In this document: positions 1-8,330 of the stretch, piece after piece | Layout of the letters: each line of letters starts with the position of its first letter | Numbering within the stretch: position 1 is the first letter of the stretch | DNA from: Thermoplasmata archaeon | GTDB lineage: Archaea; Thermoplasmatota; Thermoplasmata; Thermoplasmatales; Thermoplasmataceae | Reading direction: 5' to 3' | Assembly (NCBI GenBank): GCA_021797735.1 | Contig: JAJZZE010000011.1 | Location: 18,573 to 82,572, forward strand | Length of the DNA stretch: 64,000 nucleotides | Made by a program: the position numbers and the translations under genes | Notes under the pieces: model-generated | The model's input: only the letters and a program-made list of their open reading frames with translations | Database searches by the model: none | Told to the model about the DNA's origin: nothing

Positions 1-1167
1 CTTACTAATGAATATAACACATCATTACTACTTGTAAAAGATGATCAGAACCCCATGACAGGAGAGATAGTAGCATCACCATCACCTGTCTATTTTTATA
101 ACTGGGTAAGGGATGCATCATTTTCTGCCATAAGTTTGGAAATGTCCGGGCATGTTAATTCGGCACTTAAATACTGGAAATTTATGGCTGGTGTTCAGGG
201 CGTTGGTACATACAACGGTACATGGCAGACCAGGTTTAATTTCTGGAATGGAAAAGTAGCCGGTTTTGTTTACCCGGAATTTGACAGTCTGGGACTATTT
301 GAAATAGGAATATATGATCTTTATCAGGCGACACATAATGCATCAATGCTTAATGAATTTAGGCCAAATATTATCAGTGACCTTAAATTCCAGGAAACGT
401 CAATTAAAAACCACGGTCTCATTCAGGAAGACCACAGCATATGGGAAATGCAATATGGTTACTGGTTCTGGACACAGAGTATGAATTACATTGGCATGAA
501 GGATATGTCTAGGATAATGCCGCAGTTGGTGTCACCACCTTCCACTCCGAACCACTCAGTTCCTCCTGCATCATCGGTGCTCAATTTAATTTCAACGTCA
601 TCCAGAGAATTAAAGCAGAACATAATCAAATATTTCTATGCCGATGGCATATTTGCCCAACATATCACGCCCATCACAAATCAGTATGGTAAAAACAATT
701 ATACCACATATTTGATGAACAACACCCCGGATTCATCACAGATACTGCCTATAGCTATGGGATTTATAAATCCATCATCGCCAGTTGCAAAATCTACAGT
801 TAATAACCTTTATTTCGAATTGTGGAACTACCGCGTAGGTGGTTTACCACGATATTATAACGATTTATATCATTATACGGAATATGGGGGATACCACCAG
901 AGCTCTGGTCCATCACCACCCTGGATAATAACAACGCTGTTCCTTGGGTTATATGATGAACGGACAGGCAATATGAGTGGTGCACTTTCATTATTAAAAT
1001 GGTCATATAATCATACACAAAGCGGGCTGCTTCCAGAGGCCATTGATCCAAACTTTGGTACAGTCATAGCATCCACATCGCCGCTTACATGGTCATCGGC
1101 CATGTATATAATCGTGGCCCTTAACTATCGTTCCCACTCAATGCCACCAGGAACGCCCTTATTATAA
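1..1167 (+). CDS. Secreted-type GH15 glucoamylase, C-terminal part
   Basis: The reading frame is open to base 1, so the gene begins before the window and the ATG at 55 is internal. About 388 codons are present. GH15 hallmarks: YNWVRDASF right after the edge (the W-x-R-D substrate block), HSIWEMQYGYWFW at about 437-475 with the probable general-acid Glu, and LLPEAIDP at about 1027-1050 followed by SPLTWSSAMYI, which should hold the catalytic base. Many Asn-x-Ser/Thr sites suggest an extracellular, glycosylated enzyme; Picrophilus is known to secrete such a glucoamylase. It would release glucose or small oligosaccharides from starch-like glucans outside the cell, next to a sugar ABC importer. 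The signal peptide cannot be seen. A T-rich stretch follows the stop. Confidence 0.85.
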   Translation, partial: LTNEYNTSLLLVKDDQNPMTGEIVASPSPVYFYNWVRDASFSAISLEMSGHVNSALKYWKFMAGVQGVGTYNGTWQTRFNFWNGKVAGFVYPEFDSLGLFEIGIYDLYQATHNASMLNEFRPNIISDLKFQETSIKNHGLIQEDHSIWEMQYGYWFWTQSMNYIGMKDMSRIMPQLVSPPSTPNHSVPPASSVLNLISTSSRELKQNIIKYFYADGIFAQHITPITNQYGKNNYTTYLMNNTPDSSQILPIAMGFINPSSPVAKSTVNNLYFELWNYRVGGLPRYYNDLYHYTEYGGYHQSSGPSPPWIITTLFLGLYDERTGNMSGALSLLKWSYNHTQSGLLPEAIDPNFGTVIASTSPLTWSSAMYIIVALNYRSHSMPPGTPLL

Positions 1168-1438
1168 TAAAAATTATTTTTTTGTAATATAAACTTTTAT
1201 TGAACTTTAATGTTAAAAATTATAATCTGTTATCATGGCAATATCATTAAAACCAGGGTCATTTTTATGGAATTGTAAATATTAAGATCTGAGTGTTCGA
1301 AACCAGTATAATATACCATATTATCAATAGTAGTCAATATTATTTTCAAATTTAGAAATATCTATAATTTTATATATAGTCTATATTGACTTAATGGATA
1401 TAAGTAAATATTAAATAATGCCATGTCTATATGTTTAT
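1168..1438. promoter_or_regulatory. Intergenic region with promoter of the first sugar-binding-protein operon
   Basis: This non-coding stretch opens with a T-rich tail that could terminate the glucoamylase gene. Near its right end is an A/T-rich TATA-like block (about 1408-1416) 25-30 bases before the ATG at 1439; the paralogous gene at 8331 has a similar block at the same distance. Two arms, AGTCAATAT (1332-1340) and ATATTGACT (1383-1391), form an inverted repeat 42 bases apart, which could be an operator. The motif AGTCTATAT (1378-1386) recurs in reverse complement upstream of the binding protein at 18134. No regulator gene lies nearby. Confidence 0.4.
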
Positions 1439-3091
1439 ATGGAAAAACCAGAAGCACCACCTACTAAAAGTGGTGGTTATAAAAAAATAATAGCCATTGT
1501 GGTTGTTATTATAGTTATAGCAGGCATTGGAATCGGGGTTTATGAGTTCACACACCCAGTAAAAAAGACCGTATACTTTTATACATGGTGGGCAACTGAA
1601 GGAAAGATTGCATTTAACAAGGAAGCAAAAGCCTTTGAAGCGGCACACCCAGGATATGTAGTTGAACCAACAATAAAAGCTGGGGCCGGTGGAACTGCGG
1701 CTAAAGGTGCAATATTGGCGTTGATAAAAGAGGGGCATCCCCCTGCTACATTCCAGACACATCTTGGTCCGGAGATATTAAGTTATATAAGTGCTGCACC
1801 GCACAAAGCAGGCTCATTTGTGAAACTGAATTCAGCGGCATCAAGTATAAATCTAACAACATCAACCGCATTTCCGCAGGTTTTATTAGCAGGTACATAT
1901 AATGGTTCGATGTATTCATTACCTGTTGATATGCATCAGGGAGCACAGTTATATTTAAATCCACAGGTACTGGCGGCCAATCATTTACCAATACCCCTGA
2001 ACTTCACCGCGTTAATGAACGATACAGCAGCATTAAAAGCGAAGGGAGTAACACCCTGGATAATACCGGGTAATGACGGTGGTTGGGATCAGATGCAGAA
2101 CTGGGAGGACACATTCCTTGCACTGGATAACGCGGCATATGGAAATGGCACCTTATACGATGAATTTATGTATGGAACCCTTAATTTAAGTAATCCTGCA
2201 GTCTCACATCTGGTAAGCAAAACTAACAGCAATTTCTTAACAATGCAAAACAACAGTTACAATGGAGAAGCTAGTATGACATGGACACAGGCTATACCCA
2301 AGGTTGTTGGTAAGAACGTTGCTTTTGAAGCGAATGGAAACTGGTATGTAAACTATGCATATGATTATCTAAACACAACAACATACCCAGCCAATTCAAC
2401 ATATGTATATATGAATAACGGCACATTAAAACCCGCTGCACATAATATAAAATTAATGTCGATGGATTTCCCGGGAACAAGCAAATATTTCGTTTTAGTG
2501 TCTGATTCGGCTGCGGTACCGTCAGGGTCAACATCAGCAAATGGTCTAACATTTGCAAAATTCTTCGCATCATACAGTGGCCAGAAAGCCTTTACAAAAT
2601 GGAAAGCAGCAACTTTCTATAACAATATAACAACGAATTATTATAACACACCATCACAATGGGCAAGTTATCAACAAGCAAAAGCTGATGCTAATACACC
2701 ATCTGACTGGTTATATCAGTTATCTGATGGAGGACTGTTTGATGGACCATTCTCAACAATGATAACTGATATGCTTTCGTTGGCTTCAACACCTACTTCT
2801 TCGGGTATACACTCATGGGATCATTCCCTGTCAGGTATACTATCAACCGAACAGGCAGAATGGAAAACCGCAAACACGCTTGGGTTAGGTTTTATGGGAA
2901 CATTATCACATCCATTTGGAGGCTATTTACCTCCATGGGCAGGCAGCAATACACCATCTACAGCTGCAGTAGATAATGCAACTCATAACAGTAATACACA
3001 GGCATTAAATAATTCATCATCCATATATTATATTGTGGCTCCTTTCATAGCACTGTTCTTAGGGTCCCTTATTATGGGTGATAAAAGGTGA
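1439..3091 (+). CDS. ABC sugar transporter, membrane-anchored solute-binding protein 1
   Basis: Extracellular sugar-binding protein of the maltose/oligosaccharide class (about 550 aa). A short N-terminal cytoplasmic stretch is followed by one hydrophobic segment (residues about 15-35), then the binding domain beginning VYFYTWWATEG. A second hydrophobic segment, YYIVAPFIALFLGSLI, lies just before the C-terminal GDKR, so it may be anchored at both ends. An in-frame ATG at 1418 would add seven residues. I prefer 1439 because the paralogue at 8331 begins with the same MEKPEAPPTKSGG and both have a TATA-like block about 25 bases upstream. The stop overlaps the GTG start of the permease, so it heads a four-gene operon. 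Substrate is unknown; maltodextrins are likely from the neighbours. Confidence 0.9.
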   Translation: MEKPEAPPTKSGGYKKIIAIVVVIIVIAGIGIGVYEFTHPVKKTVYFYTWWATEGKIAFNKEAKAFEAAHPGYVVEPTIKAGAGGTAAKGAILALIKEGHPPATFQTHLGPEILSYISAAPHKAGSFVKLNSAASSINLTTSTAFPQVLLAGTYNGSMYSLPVDMHQGAQLYLNPQVLAANHLPIPLNFTALMNDTAALKAKGVTPWIIPGNDGGWDQMQNWEDTFLALDNAAYGNGTLYDEFMYGTLNLSNPAVSHLVSKTNSNFLTMQNNSYNGEASMTWTQAIPKVVGKNVAFEANGNWYVNYAYDYLNTTTYPANSTYVYMNNGTLKPAAHNIKLMSMDFPGTSKYFVLVSDSAAVPSGSTSANGLTFAKFFASYSGQKAFTKWKAATFYNNITTNYYNTPSQWASYQQAKADANTPSDWLYQLSDGGLFDGPFSTMITDMLSLASTPTSSGIHSWDHSLSGILSTEQAEWKTANTLGLGFMGTLSHPFGGYLPPWAGSNTPSTAAVDNATHNSNTQALNNSSSIYYIVAPFIALFLGSLIMGDKR

Positions 3092-3951
3092 GCAAAAATA
3101 AATATACAATTTTTTTATTTTTAATACCAACACTTGTTTTTGGTATTTTATTATTATATTTTGTGGTTTATAACGTTTATTATTCATTTCTCAATTCCTC
3201 AGCAACCGTATTACAGGCAAAGTTTGTAGGACTTTCGACATATAAGGAATTGTTTTCTAATTCACTCGCTGTTGCATCATTGAAAAGGTCAATAATATGG
3301 GCATTTGTCTTAATAGCAGGGGCAAATATTATGGGGATACTTTTTGCAAGTCTTATCTATTTTCTTAGAAATCAAAGAACGCGTACTGTATATACATCCA
3401 TTTTTGTTTATCCACTGGCAGTCTCAATGGCTGCATCCGGTGTTATATGGACATGGCTTTTTAATATACATGATGGCGTAGATTATATTTTTGTGAGAAT
3501 AGGATTACCCAGATTTCCATGGCTTGACTCACCTGCAACAGCATTTCCAAGTTTAATACTCGTTTCTATATGGGTATTTTCAGGATTAGCATCATTATTT
3601 TATTTAGCGTCGTTTCAGAACGTAAGTAAAGATGTGGTTGAATCCGCAAAAATTGACTCCGCCTCTTCTTTTCGCATATTAAAAAAAGTATTATTGCCAG
3701 AGTCAAAAAATGCTTTTATTGTATCAACAGCAATAATATTTATATTTGCATTAAGATTCTTCAGTTTACCATACGTATCATCTCTATTAAATCCATATAC
3801 AGAAACTTCAGTTGAAAATCTGTACACATTATATACATCATTATCATTTTCAGAATCTTCTGCAGAAAGTGTTATAGTGATACTTATAGCACTGGTTGTA
3901 GTTATACCGTTTGCATTATATGGAATAAAAAGGTGGTTAGCAAATGATTAA
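3088..3951 (+). CDS. ABC sugar transporter permease, MalF-like
   Basis: Inner-membrane permease of the binding-protein-dependent sugar importer (287 aa, about six transmembrane segments). It starts with GTG at 3088, overlapping the stop of the binding protein (GTGA), which implies translational coupling. The cytoplasmic EAA-type loop, which docks the ATPase, is near residues 185-205 (VVESAKIDSASSFRILKKVLL). It should form a heterodimer with the product of 3944-4816, the first gene of which overlaps its end by eight bases. Assignment as the MalF-type partner comes from gene order and the usual size; it lacks the large periplasmic loop of bacterial MalF, as most archaeal members do. Confidence 0.9.
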   Translation: MSKNKYTIFLFLIPTLVFGILLLYFVVYNVYYSFLNSSATVLQAKFVGLSTYKELFSNSLAVASLKRSIIWAFVLIAGANIMGILFASLIYFLRNQRTRTVYTSIFVYPLAVSMAASGVIWTWLFNIHDGVDYIFVRIGLPRFPWLDSPATAFPSLILVSIWVFSGLASLFYLASFQNVSKDVVESAKIDSASSFRILKKVLLPESKNAFIVSTAIIFIFALRFFSLPYVSSLLNPYTETSVENLYTLYTSLSFSESSAESVIVILIALVVVIPFALYGIKRWLAND

Positions 3952-4816
3952 AAATAGAAATAAAAATATAAATAGCATAAAAAGCACTAAAAGCATTAAA
4001 AATATTAAAAGAGTTATCCATAATCTAATACTTGTGATATTCTCAATTCTATGGTTATTTCCCATATACGTTATGCTCGTAGATGGGTTAAAATCGGTAT
4101 CAGGCGTATTAACAACGCCAATATTATTTCCAGCAAAAAGTTCCTTAGGTCCTTTGATAACCGTTTCCGTGGCACTGGCAAGGCCTATATTTAACAGTAT
4201 AGTATATACGGTTCCTACAGCCATAATATCAACATATGTAGGCGCAATGGCAGCGTACTATTTCTATAAAAAGAGCAGGATGATAAATACATTATTATTT
4301 ACGATAATAGCTATTGCCACATTTGTTCCATATGAGATAACATTATTACCTTTAACTGGATTTATAAGTTCAATAGGGCTTTTCAATAGCTATCTTGGTA
4401 TAATAATAGCAATGCTTATATTTTATTTACCTACTGGAGCATTATTGATGTCAATATTCCTTGCTGTAATGCCTAAGGCAACTCTTGAATCTGCCAGAAT
4501 AGACGGAGCCAATGACTGGACAATTTTTAATAAGATAATTATACCATTAACAATGCCAGGATTTATATCTACATTTGTATTTATATTAATAGAGAGCTGG
4601 AACAATTTCTTCATTCCACTGGTGCTCGTAACCACTCCAGGTATGAATTCAGCATCACTGGCACTTATGAGCTATACTGGAGGATATGGAACGTTATATA
4701 ACGAAAGCTTTGCATCTGCACTTGTAGCATCATTGATACCTTTAATAATATTTGTGTTCCTAGGCAGATATTTCATAAAGGGATTTCAGGCATTCGGAAC
4801 AGGTAAAAAGGGGTGA
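3944..4816 (+). CDS. ABC sugar transporter permease, MalG-like
   Basis: Second membrane subunit of the same importer (290 aa, about six transmembrane segments). The N-terminus is a very basic, Lys/Asn-rich cytoplasmic stretch before the first helix. The ATPase-docking loop is clear at about residues 185-205 (ESARIDGANDWTIFNKIIIP), a good EAA motif with the D-G-A core. It overlaps both neighbours: eight bases with the upstream permease and four with the possible GTG start of the ATPase, so all four genes are probably one transcript. Confidence 0.92.
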   Translation: MIKNRNKNINSIKSTKSIKNIKRVIHNLILVIFSILWLFPIYVMLVDGLKSVSGVLTTPILFPAKSSLGPLITVSVALARPIFNSIVYTVPTAIISTYVGAMAAYYFYKKSRMINTLLFTIIAIATFVPYEITLLPLTGFISSIGLFNSYLGIIIAMLIFYLPTGALLMSIFLAVMPKATLESARIDGANDWTIFNKIIIPLTMPGFISTFVFILIESWNNFFIPLVLVTTPGMNSASLALMSYTGGYGTLYNESFASALVASLIPLIIFVFLGRYFIKGFQAFGTGKKG

Positions 4817-4821
4817 TTAAA

Positions 4822-5958
4822 ATGGTTAGTATAAAATTAAATAATGTATCTAAAATATTTAAAAAAGGAAAGACGGAATTTAAGGCTCTAGAAAATATAA
4901 ATCTTGAAATACCAAACAATTCATTTTTTGGCATATTAGGAGCAAGTGGGGCGGGCAAAACAACAGTAATGAGAATAATTGCAGGTCTTGAAGCACCTAC
5001 AATAGGTGAAGTATTATTTGATAACACTTTAGTTTCAAAAGATAATGTAACAATAGTTGACCCAGAAGAAAGAGATGTAGGTATGGTATTTCAAAATTGG
5101 GCACTGTATCCTCATATGAACAATTATGAAAACATAGCATTTCCATTAAAGGTTAAAAAATGGACTCAAGATGACATAGTAAAAAGGGTTTATGATCTGT
5201 CAGATATTCTTGGCATAAGGGAAGTGCTTGCAAAAAGGCCGGGTGAAATAAGTGGTGGCCAGCAACAGAGAGTTGCTGTTGCAAGAGCCCTAGCAAAAAA
5301 TCCAAAGTTTTTGTTACTGGATGAACCCTTCAGTAATCTTGATGCAAACGCGAGGGATGATGCAAGGGCGCTGGTCAAAAAGGTTAAAAACGACCTTGGA
5401 ATAACGACAATTATAGTTTCTCATGATCCTGCTGATGTATTTGCACTGGCGGAAAAAGTGGCTGTAATATTCCGCGGAAATCTTGTTCAGGTTGGAACTC
5501 CACGGGACCTTTATGATTACCCGGCTAATGAAAAAGTTGCCGGTACATTAGGCGATATAAACATTATAGACTTTGATCTGAGAGAAAAAAATGGTTATTA
5601 TGATCTTATTTTTGGAAATTTTATTATACCTGGTATAAGGTTACCTAATAATTATGATAATAATAAAATAACCGCCGGTATAAGACCGGAAGACATAATA
5701 ATTGAAAAAAATATGGAAACAAAGCAGGATGATGAAATCCAGTTGATTGGTGAATTCCAGGTATCCACCGTTAATTATAACCAGGGTTCATTCGCTGTTG
5801 TATTAAATGTATCAGAAACAAAGATAAAAGGTATAAGCAGAGAACCTGTGTTTTATGGTGAGAAGGTAAAAGCATATATAAACAAATCAAAAATAAAACT
5901 ATTTGACTATAAGTCAAAAAATGTTATGAAACCCGATGAAGAATTAGCAAAAAACTGA
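4822..5958 (+). CDS. ABC sugar transporter ATPase, MalK/UgpC-like
   Basis: Cytoplasmic ATPase of the importer. Walker A is GASGAGKTT, the Q-loop is VFQNWALYPHM, the signature is SGGQQQRVAVARAL, Walker B is FLLLDEPFSNLD and the H-loop is ISHDP-like VSHDP. A C-terminal regulatory domain of about 130 residues (IRPEDI motif) is typical of the MalK group. A GTG at 4813 overlaps the permease stop and would add three residues; I prefer ATG 4822 because GGTGA (4812-4816) lies at proper ribosome-binding distance. The last gene of the operon, it is followed by a T-rich stretch. This protein could also serve the solitary binding protein at 8331. Confidence 0.92.
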   Translation: MVSIKLNNVSKIFKKGKTEFKALENINLEIPNNSFFGILGASGAGKTTVMRIIAGLEAPTIGEVLFDNTLVSKDNVTIVDPEERDVGMVFQNWALYPHMNNYENIAFPLKVKKWTQDDIVKRVYDLSDILGIREVLAKRPGEISGGQQQRVAVARALAKNPKFLLLDEPFSNLDANARDDARALVKKVKNDLGITTIIVSHDPADVFALAEKVAVIFRGNLVQVGTPRDLYDYPANEKVAGTLGDINIIDFDLREKNGYYDLIFGNFIIPGIRLPNNYDNNKITAGIRPEDIIIEKNMETKQDDEIQLIGEFQVSTVNYNQGSFAVVLNVSETKIKGISREPVFYGEKVKAYINKSKIKLFDYKSKNVMKPDEELAKN

Positions 5959-6233
5959 ATGTAAATTATTTTTATTTTTTAATTATTGCTAACATTTAAT
6001 ATTTAATTATCAGAGTCCAGATGTAATAAGTCTAATATGTTATGGCAATTGATTTTTTAGACTGTTAATTATATGTTTATTGAATAACCCTCCACCATTG
6101 CCTGTAATTGTGCCCATATCATTTATGAATGGTATCCATTCAATACATTTTAATATACAATTATTATATTTTTAAAATTATGTTATTAACACATAATTTT
6201 CTAATCTGGACTGCAGGCATATAATATGTTAAC
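5959..6233. other. Intergenic stretch with no intact gene
   Basis: T-rich sequence after the ABC operon, then AT-rich DNA. On the minus strand about 38 codons (6030-6160) stay open and read like a protein tail (motif TITGNGGGLF), but I do not recognise it and there is no start signal. It lies just downstream of an amidohydrolase remnant on the same strand and may be further decayed coding sequence. Confidence 0.3.
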
Positions 6234-6416
6234 CTATTTACCCCTCTGATAAACGATTTCACCACCTATTATAGTCATTTCCACATTTAAGTCCTTTATT
6301 GAATTACTGGGAATAGCAACAGGGTCATCTGATAGAACAACCAGGTCTGCATACTTACATGGATTTATTGTGCCCTTAACATCATCATCCATTGCAACAT
6401 ATGCTATACTGGTGTC
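6234..6416 (-). pseudogene. C-terminal remnant of an amidohydrolase
   Basis: Reading leftward from 6416, 60 codons end in TAG at 6234-6236. The peptide contains GTINPCKYADLVVLSDDP and then MTIIGGEIVY, which matches the C-terminal signature of metal-dependent amidohydrolases of the YtcJ/imidazolonepropionase-like type ('G-x-I-x-P-G-K-x-A-D-L-V-V-L ... V-x-x-T-x-V-x-G-x-x-V-Y'). An in-frame TAG at 6417-6419 precedes it, and the rest of the 500-residue enzyme, with all metal ligands, is absent. It is therefore a broken gene, left between an ABC operon and an aldo/keto reductase. Confidence 0.7.
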
Positions 6417-6508
6417 CTAAATACCATCCTAATATAACTTAGACCTGGAGGAATTATGGGTAATGTTATGAGTGTTATGGAGTCATAGAAATACACACAC
6501 TAAAATAT

Positions 6509-7549
6509 TTAGGAAATACTGTGCTTAATTCTATTATATGGTGAATCCCAATTAATCCTGAATTCTGATGCGATCATCTCAATCTCGTGGATATCATTCT
6601 CGTTCATTTTTATATCCAGTGCTGCTATATTGTCTTCAAGATGCTCAATCTTTGTTGCACCTATTACAGGTATAATTGAAACTTTTTCTATTTCCGCTTT
6701 TTTAATCATCCATGCCAGGGACATTTGAGAAAGTGTAGCTCCTTTGTTTTTTGCATATTCATTCAGTGCATTTAAAATTGGTATGTTGCCTTCGGTAAGA
6801 TATCTCTCTTTTATCTCAGAAACAAATGATGCCCGTGAAAGTTCTGGTGTCCCATTTAAATATTTGTCCGTTAAAACTCCCTGAGCTATAGGTATATATG
6901 CCATTATGCCCATTCCATAATTCCGTGATATGGCAAATTTTTCAGGTTCTATTTCCCTTTCTAATAAGTTATATGGCTCCTGCATGGATAGCATTTTTAT
7001 TCCCATAGATTTTGAAAGTATAACGATATCTTTTACATCATCTGGATGAAAATAGCTTTCACCGAAGTACAGTGCCTTTCCCTGGTCATTTATTATCTTA
7101 AATGCATTTAGCGATTCCTCAATAGGAGTTTCAGGATCAGGGCGGTGCATATGAAGTATGTCCACATAATCTAAATTCATCCTCTTAAGGGATTCATTAA
7201 TTTGCCACATCAAATACTTCTTTGATAACCCTGATGCATTCGGAAATTTTTCCATCCTGCCCATAAACTTTGTTGATATGACAAAGGATTCTCTGTTATA
7301 ACCGTTTATGGCCTCCCCAAGTACGCGTTCTGAAAGACCAGCATTTTCTGGGTATATGGAGCCATTGTATACGTTTGCAGTATCAAAGAAATTTATACCC
7401 ATGTCATATGCCTTCCTTATGATCTTTATGGAAAGTTCCCTATCTACCCAGTATGGAATTTTTCCATGCTGTAAAACCGGAAAATGCCATGTGCCAAAAC
7501 AGAGAGATGATACAGATAAACCACTATCCCCAAATTTTTTATAATTCAT
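6509..7549 (-). CDS. Aldo/keto reductase
   Basis: NAD(P)H-dependent carbonyl reductase or sugar-aldehyde dehydrogenase fold (346 aa, usual length). The catalytic tetrad is visible: Asp and Tyr in FFDTANVYNGS (residues about 55-65), Lys in VISTKFMG, and His in HMHRPDPETP. The N-terminus MNYKKFGDSGLSVSSLCFGTWHF is the classic AKR start. A paralogue lies at 50021-51034, sharing the DTAN-x-Y, ISTK and QEPYN blocks. The substrate cannot be told from sequence. It stands alone between a decayed amidohydrolase and a TnpB remnant. The single ATG at 7549 fits the start of family homology. Confidence 0.9.
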   Translation of the reverse strand: MNYKKFGDSGLSVSSLCFGTWHFPVLQHGKIPYWVDRELSIKIIRKAYDMGINFFDTANVYNGSIYPENAGLSERVLGEAINGYNRESFVISTKFMGRMEKFPNASGLSKKYLMWQINESLKRMNLDYVDILHMHRPDPETPIEESLNAFKIINDQGKALYFGESYFHPDDVKDIVILSKSMGIKMLSMQEPYNLLEREIEPEKFAISRNYGMGIMAYIPIAQGVLTDKYLNGTPELSRASFVSEIKERYLTEGNIPILNALNEYAKNKGATLSQMSLAWMIKKAEIEKVSIIPVIGATKIEHLEDNIAALDIKMNENDIHEIEMIASEFRINWDSPYNRIKHSIS

Positions 7550-8330
7550 AAGTCGTTTTATTACATATTAATATAAAAATATTTTTAGAATCTATAACTA
7601 TAATATTTGACATAATTCTTAATTCACGTATTAATTACTCTTTTTATGGGGAAATGCAAAATGTTGATGGCTTAAGGAAGAAACAGTGAGCCCAGGTCAA
7701 TAGGAGAATTAAAGAGGAGAAGAACAAGGCATACCACTCTCACACTCATTAAATCCTTTACCACAGCAAGAGTGTAATTGAAGCAGCAAAGGATGTTGGA
7801 GTGGTGAAAATGGTTAGGTATTAGTGGTTGGAGAGAAAATGAACCATAATTAGAAAAACTCAAATCAATATTTACAGGAGGAAATCATTAAAACCTTCAG
7901 CAGAAAAGATAACTCAGGGCACTGCTTGAGGGGGAATATCTCTGATACCTTAGGGATGCGATGAAACCCATAGGGGCAAAGTCAGTGTGGAATATCTGAT
8001 AGGCAGATAAAAAATATTAACAAAATTCAATATTAGACATATAAATTCCTATAATGTAGATTACAGAAAACTTAAAGATTCTAGGAAAAACTAAAAAAAC
8101 CCGGTTTGATAAATCCTGCATATACGGTCATAGAATTTTTGACGGTGATCACACCCACATACACGTAATAATGTTTTGATTATTTATATATATTTATCCT
8201 CATAATCCAGGAATTTAAAGCAATGCATACCAATAAAAATAGTAATATAATTAAAATAAAGATAATTGTAAATATTAATATTTAAATATTAATAAGAAAT
8301 TATTAAATATCATTATCATATATATTTATT
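7550..8330. other. Decayed intergenic region with mobile-element debris and promoter of binding protein 2
   Basis: Apart from the TnpB remnant annotated separately, this stretch is full of stops in all frames. A short open run at about 8065-8178 on the plus strand (contains DGDHTHIHVIM) looks like protein but I cannot place it. The right end carries an A/T-rich TATA-like block at about 8301-8311, 25 bases before the ATG at 8331, which parallels the promoter of the paralogous gene at 1439. Confidence 0.45.
7660..7845 (+). pseudogene. Remnant of IS200/IS605-type TnpB (OrfB)
   Basis: One frame reads NVDGLRKKQ, stop, AQVNRRIKEEKNKAYHSHTH, stop, ILYHSKSVIEAAKDVGVVKM, then a one-base shift gives LVVGEK. 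The pattern (basic helix, H-x-x-S/K-x-x-I-x-x-A-x-x-x-G-V-x-x-I-V-V-G-E) is the middle of TnpB proteins just before the second catalytic region. At least two stops and one frameshift make it dead. No end structures of the element are recognisable. It sits between the two paralogous binding-protein genes, so an element may have helped the duplication. Confidence 0.6.
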
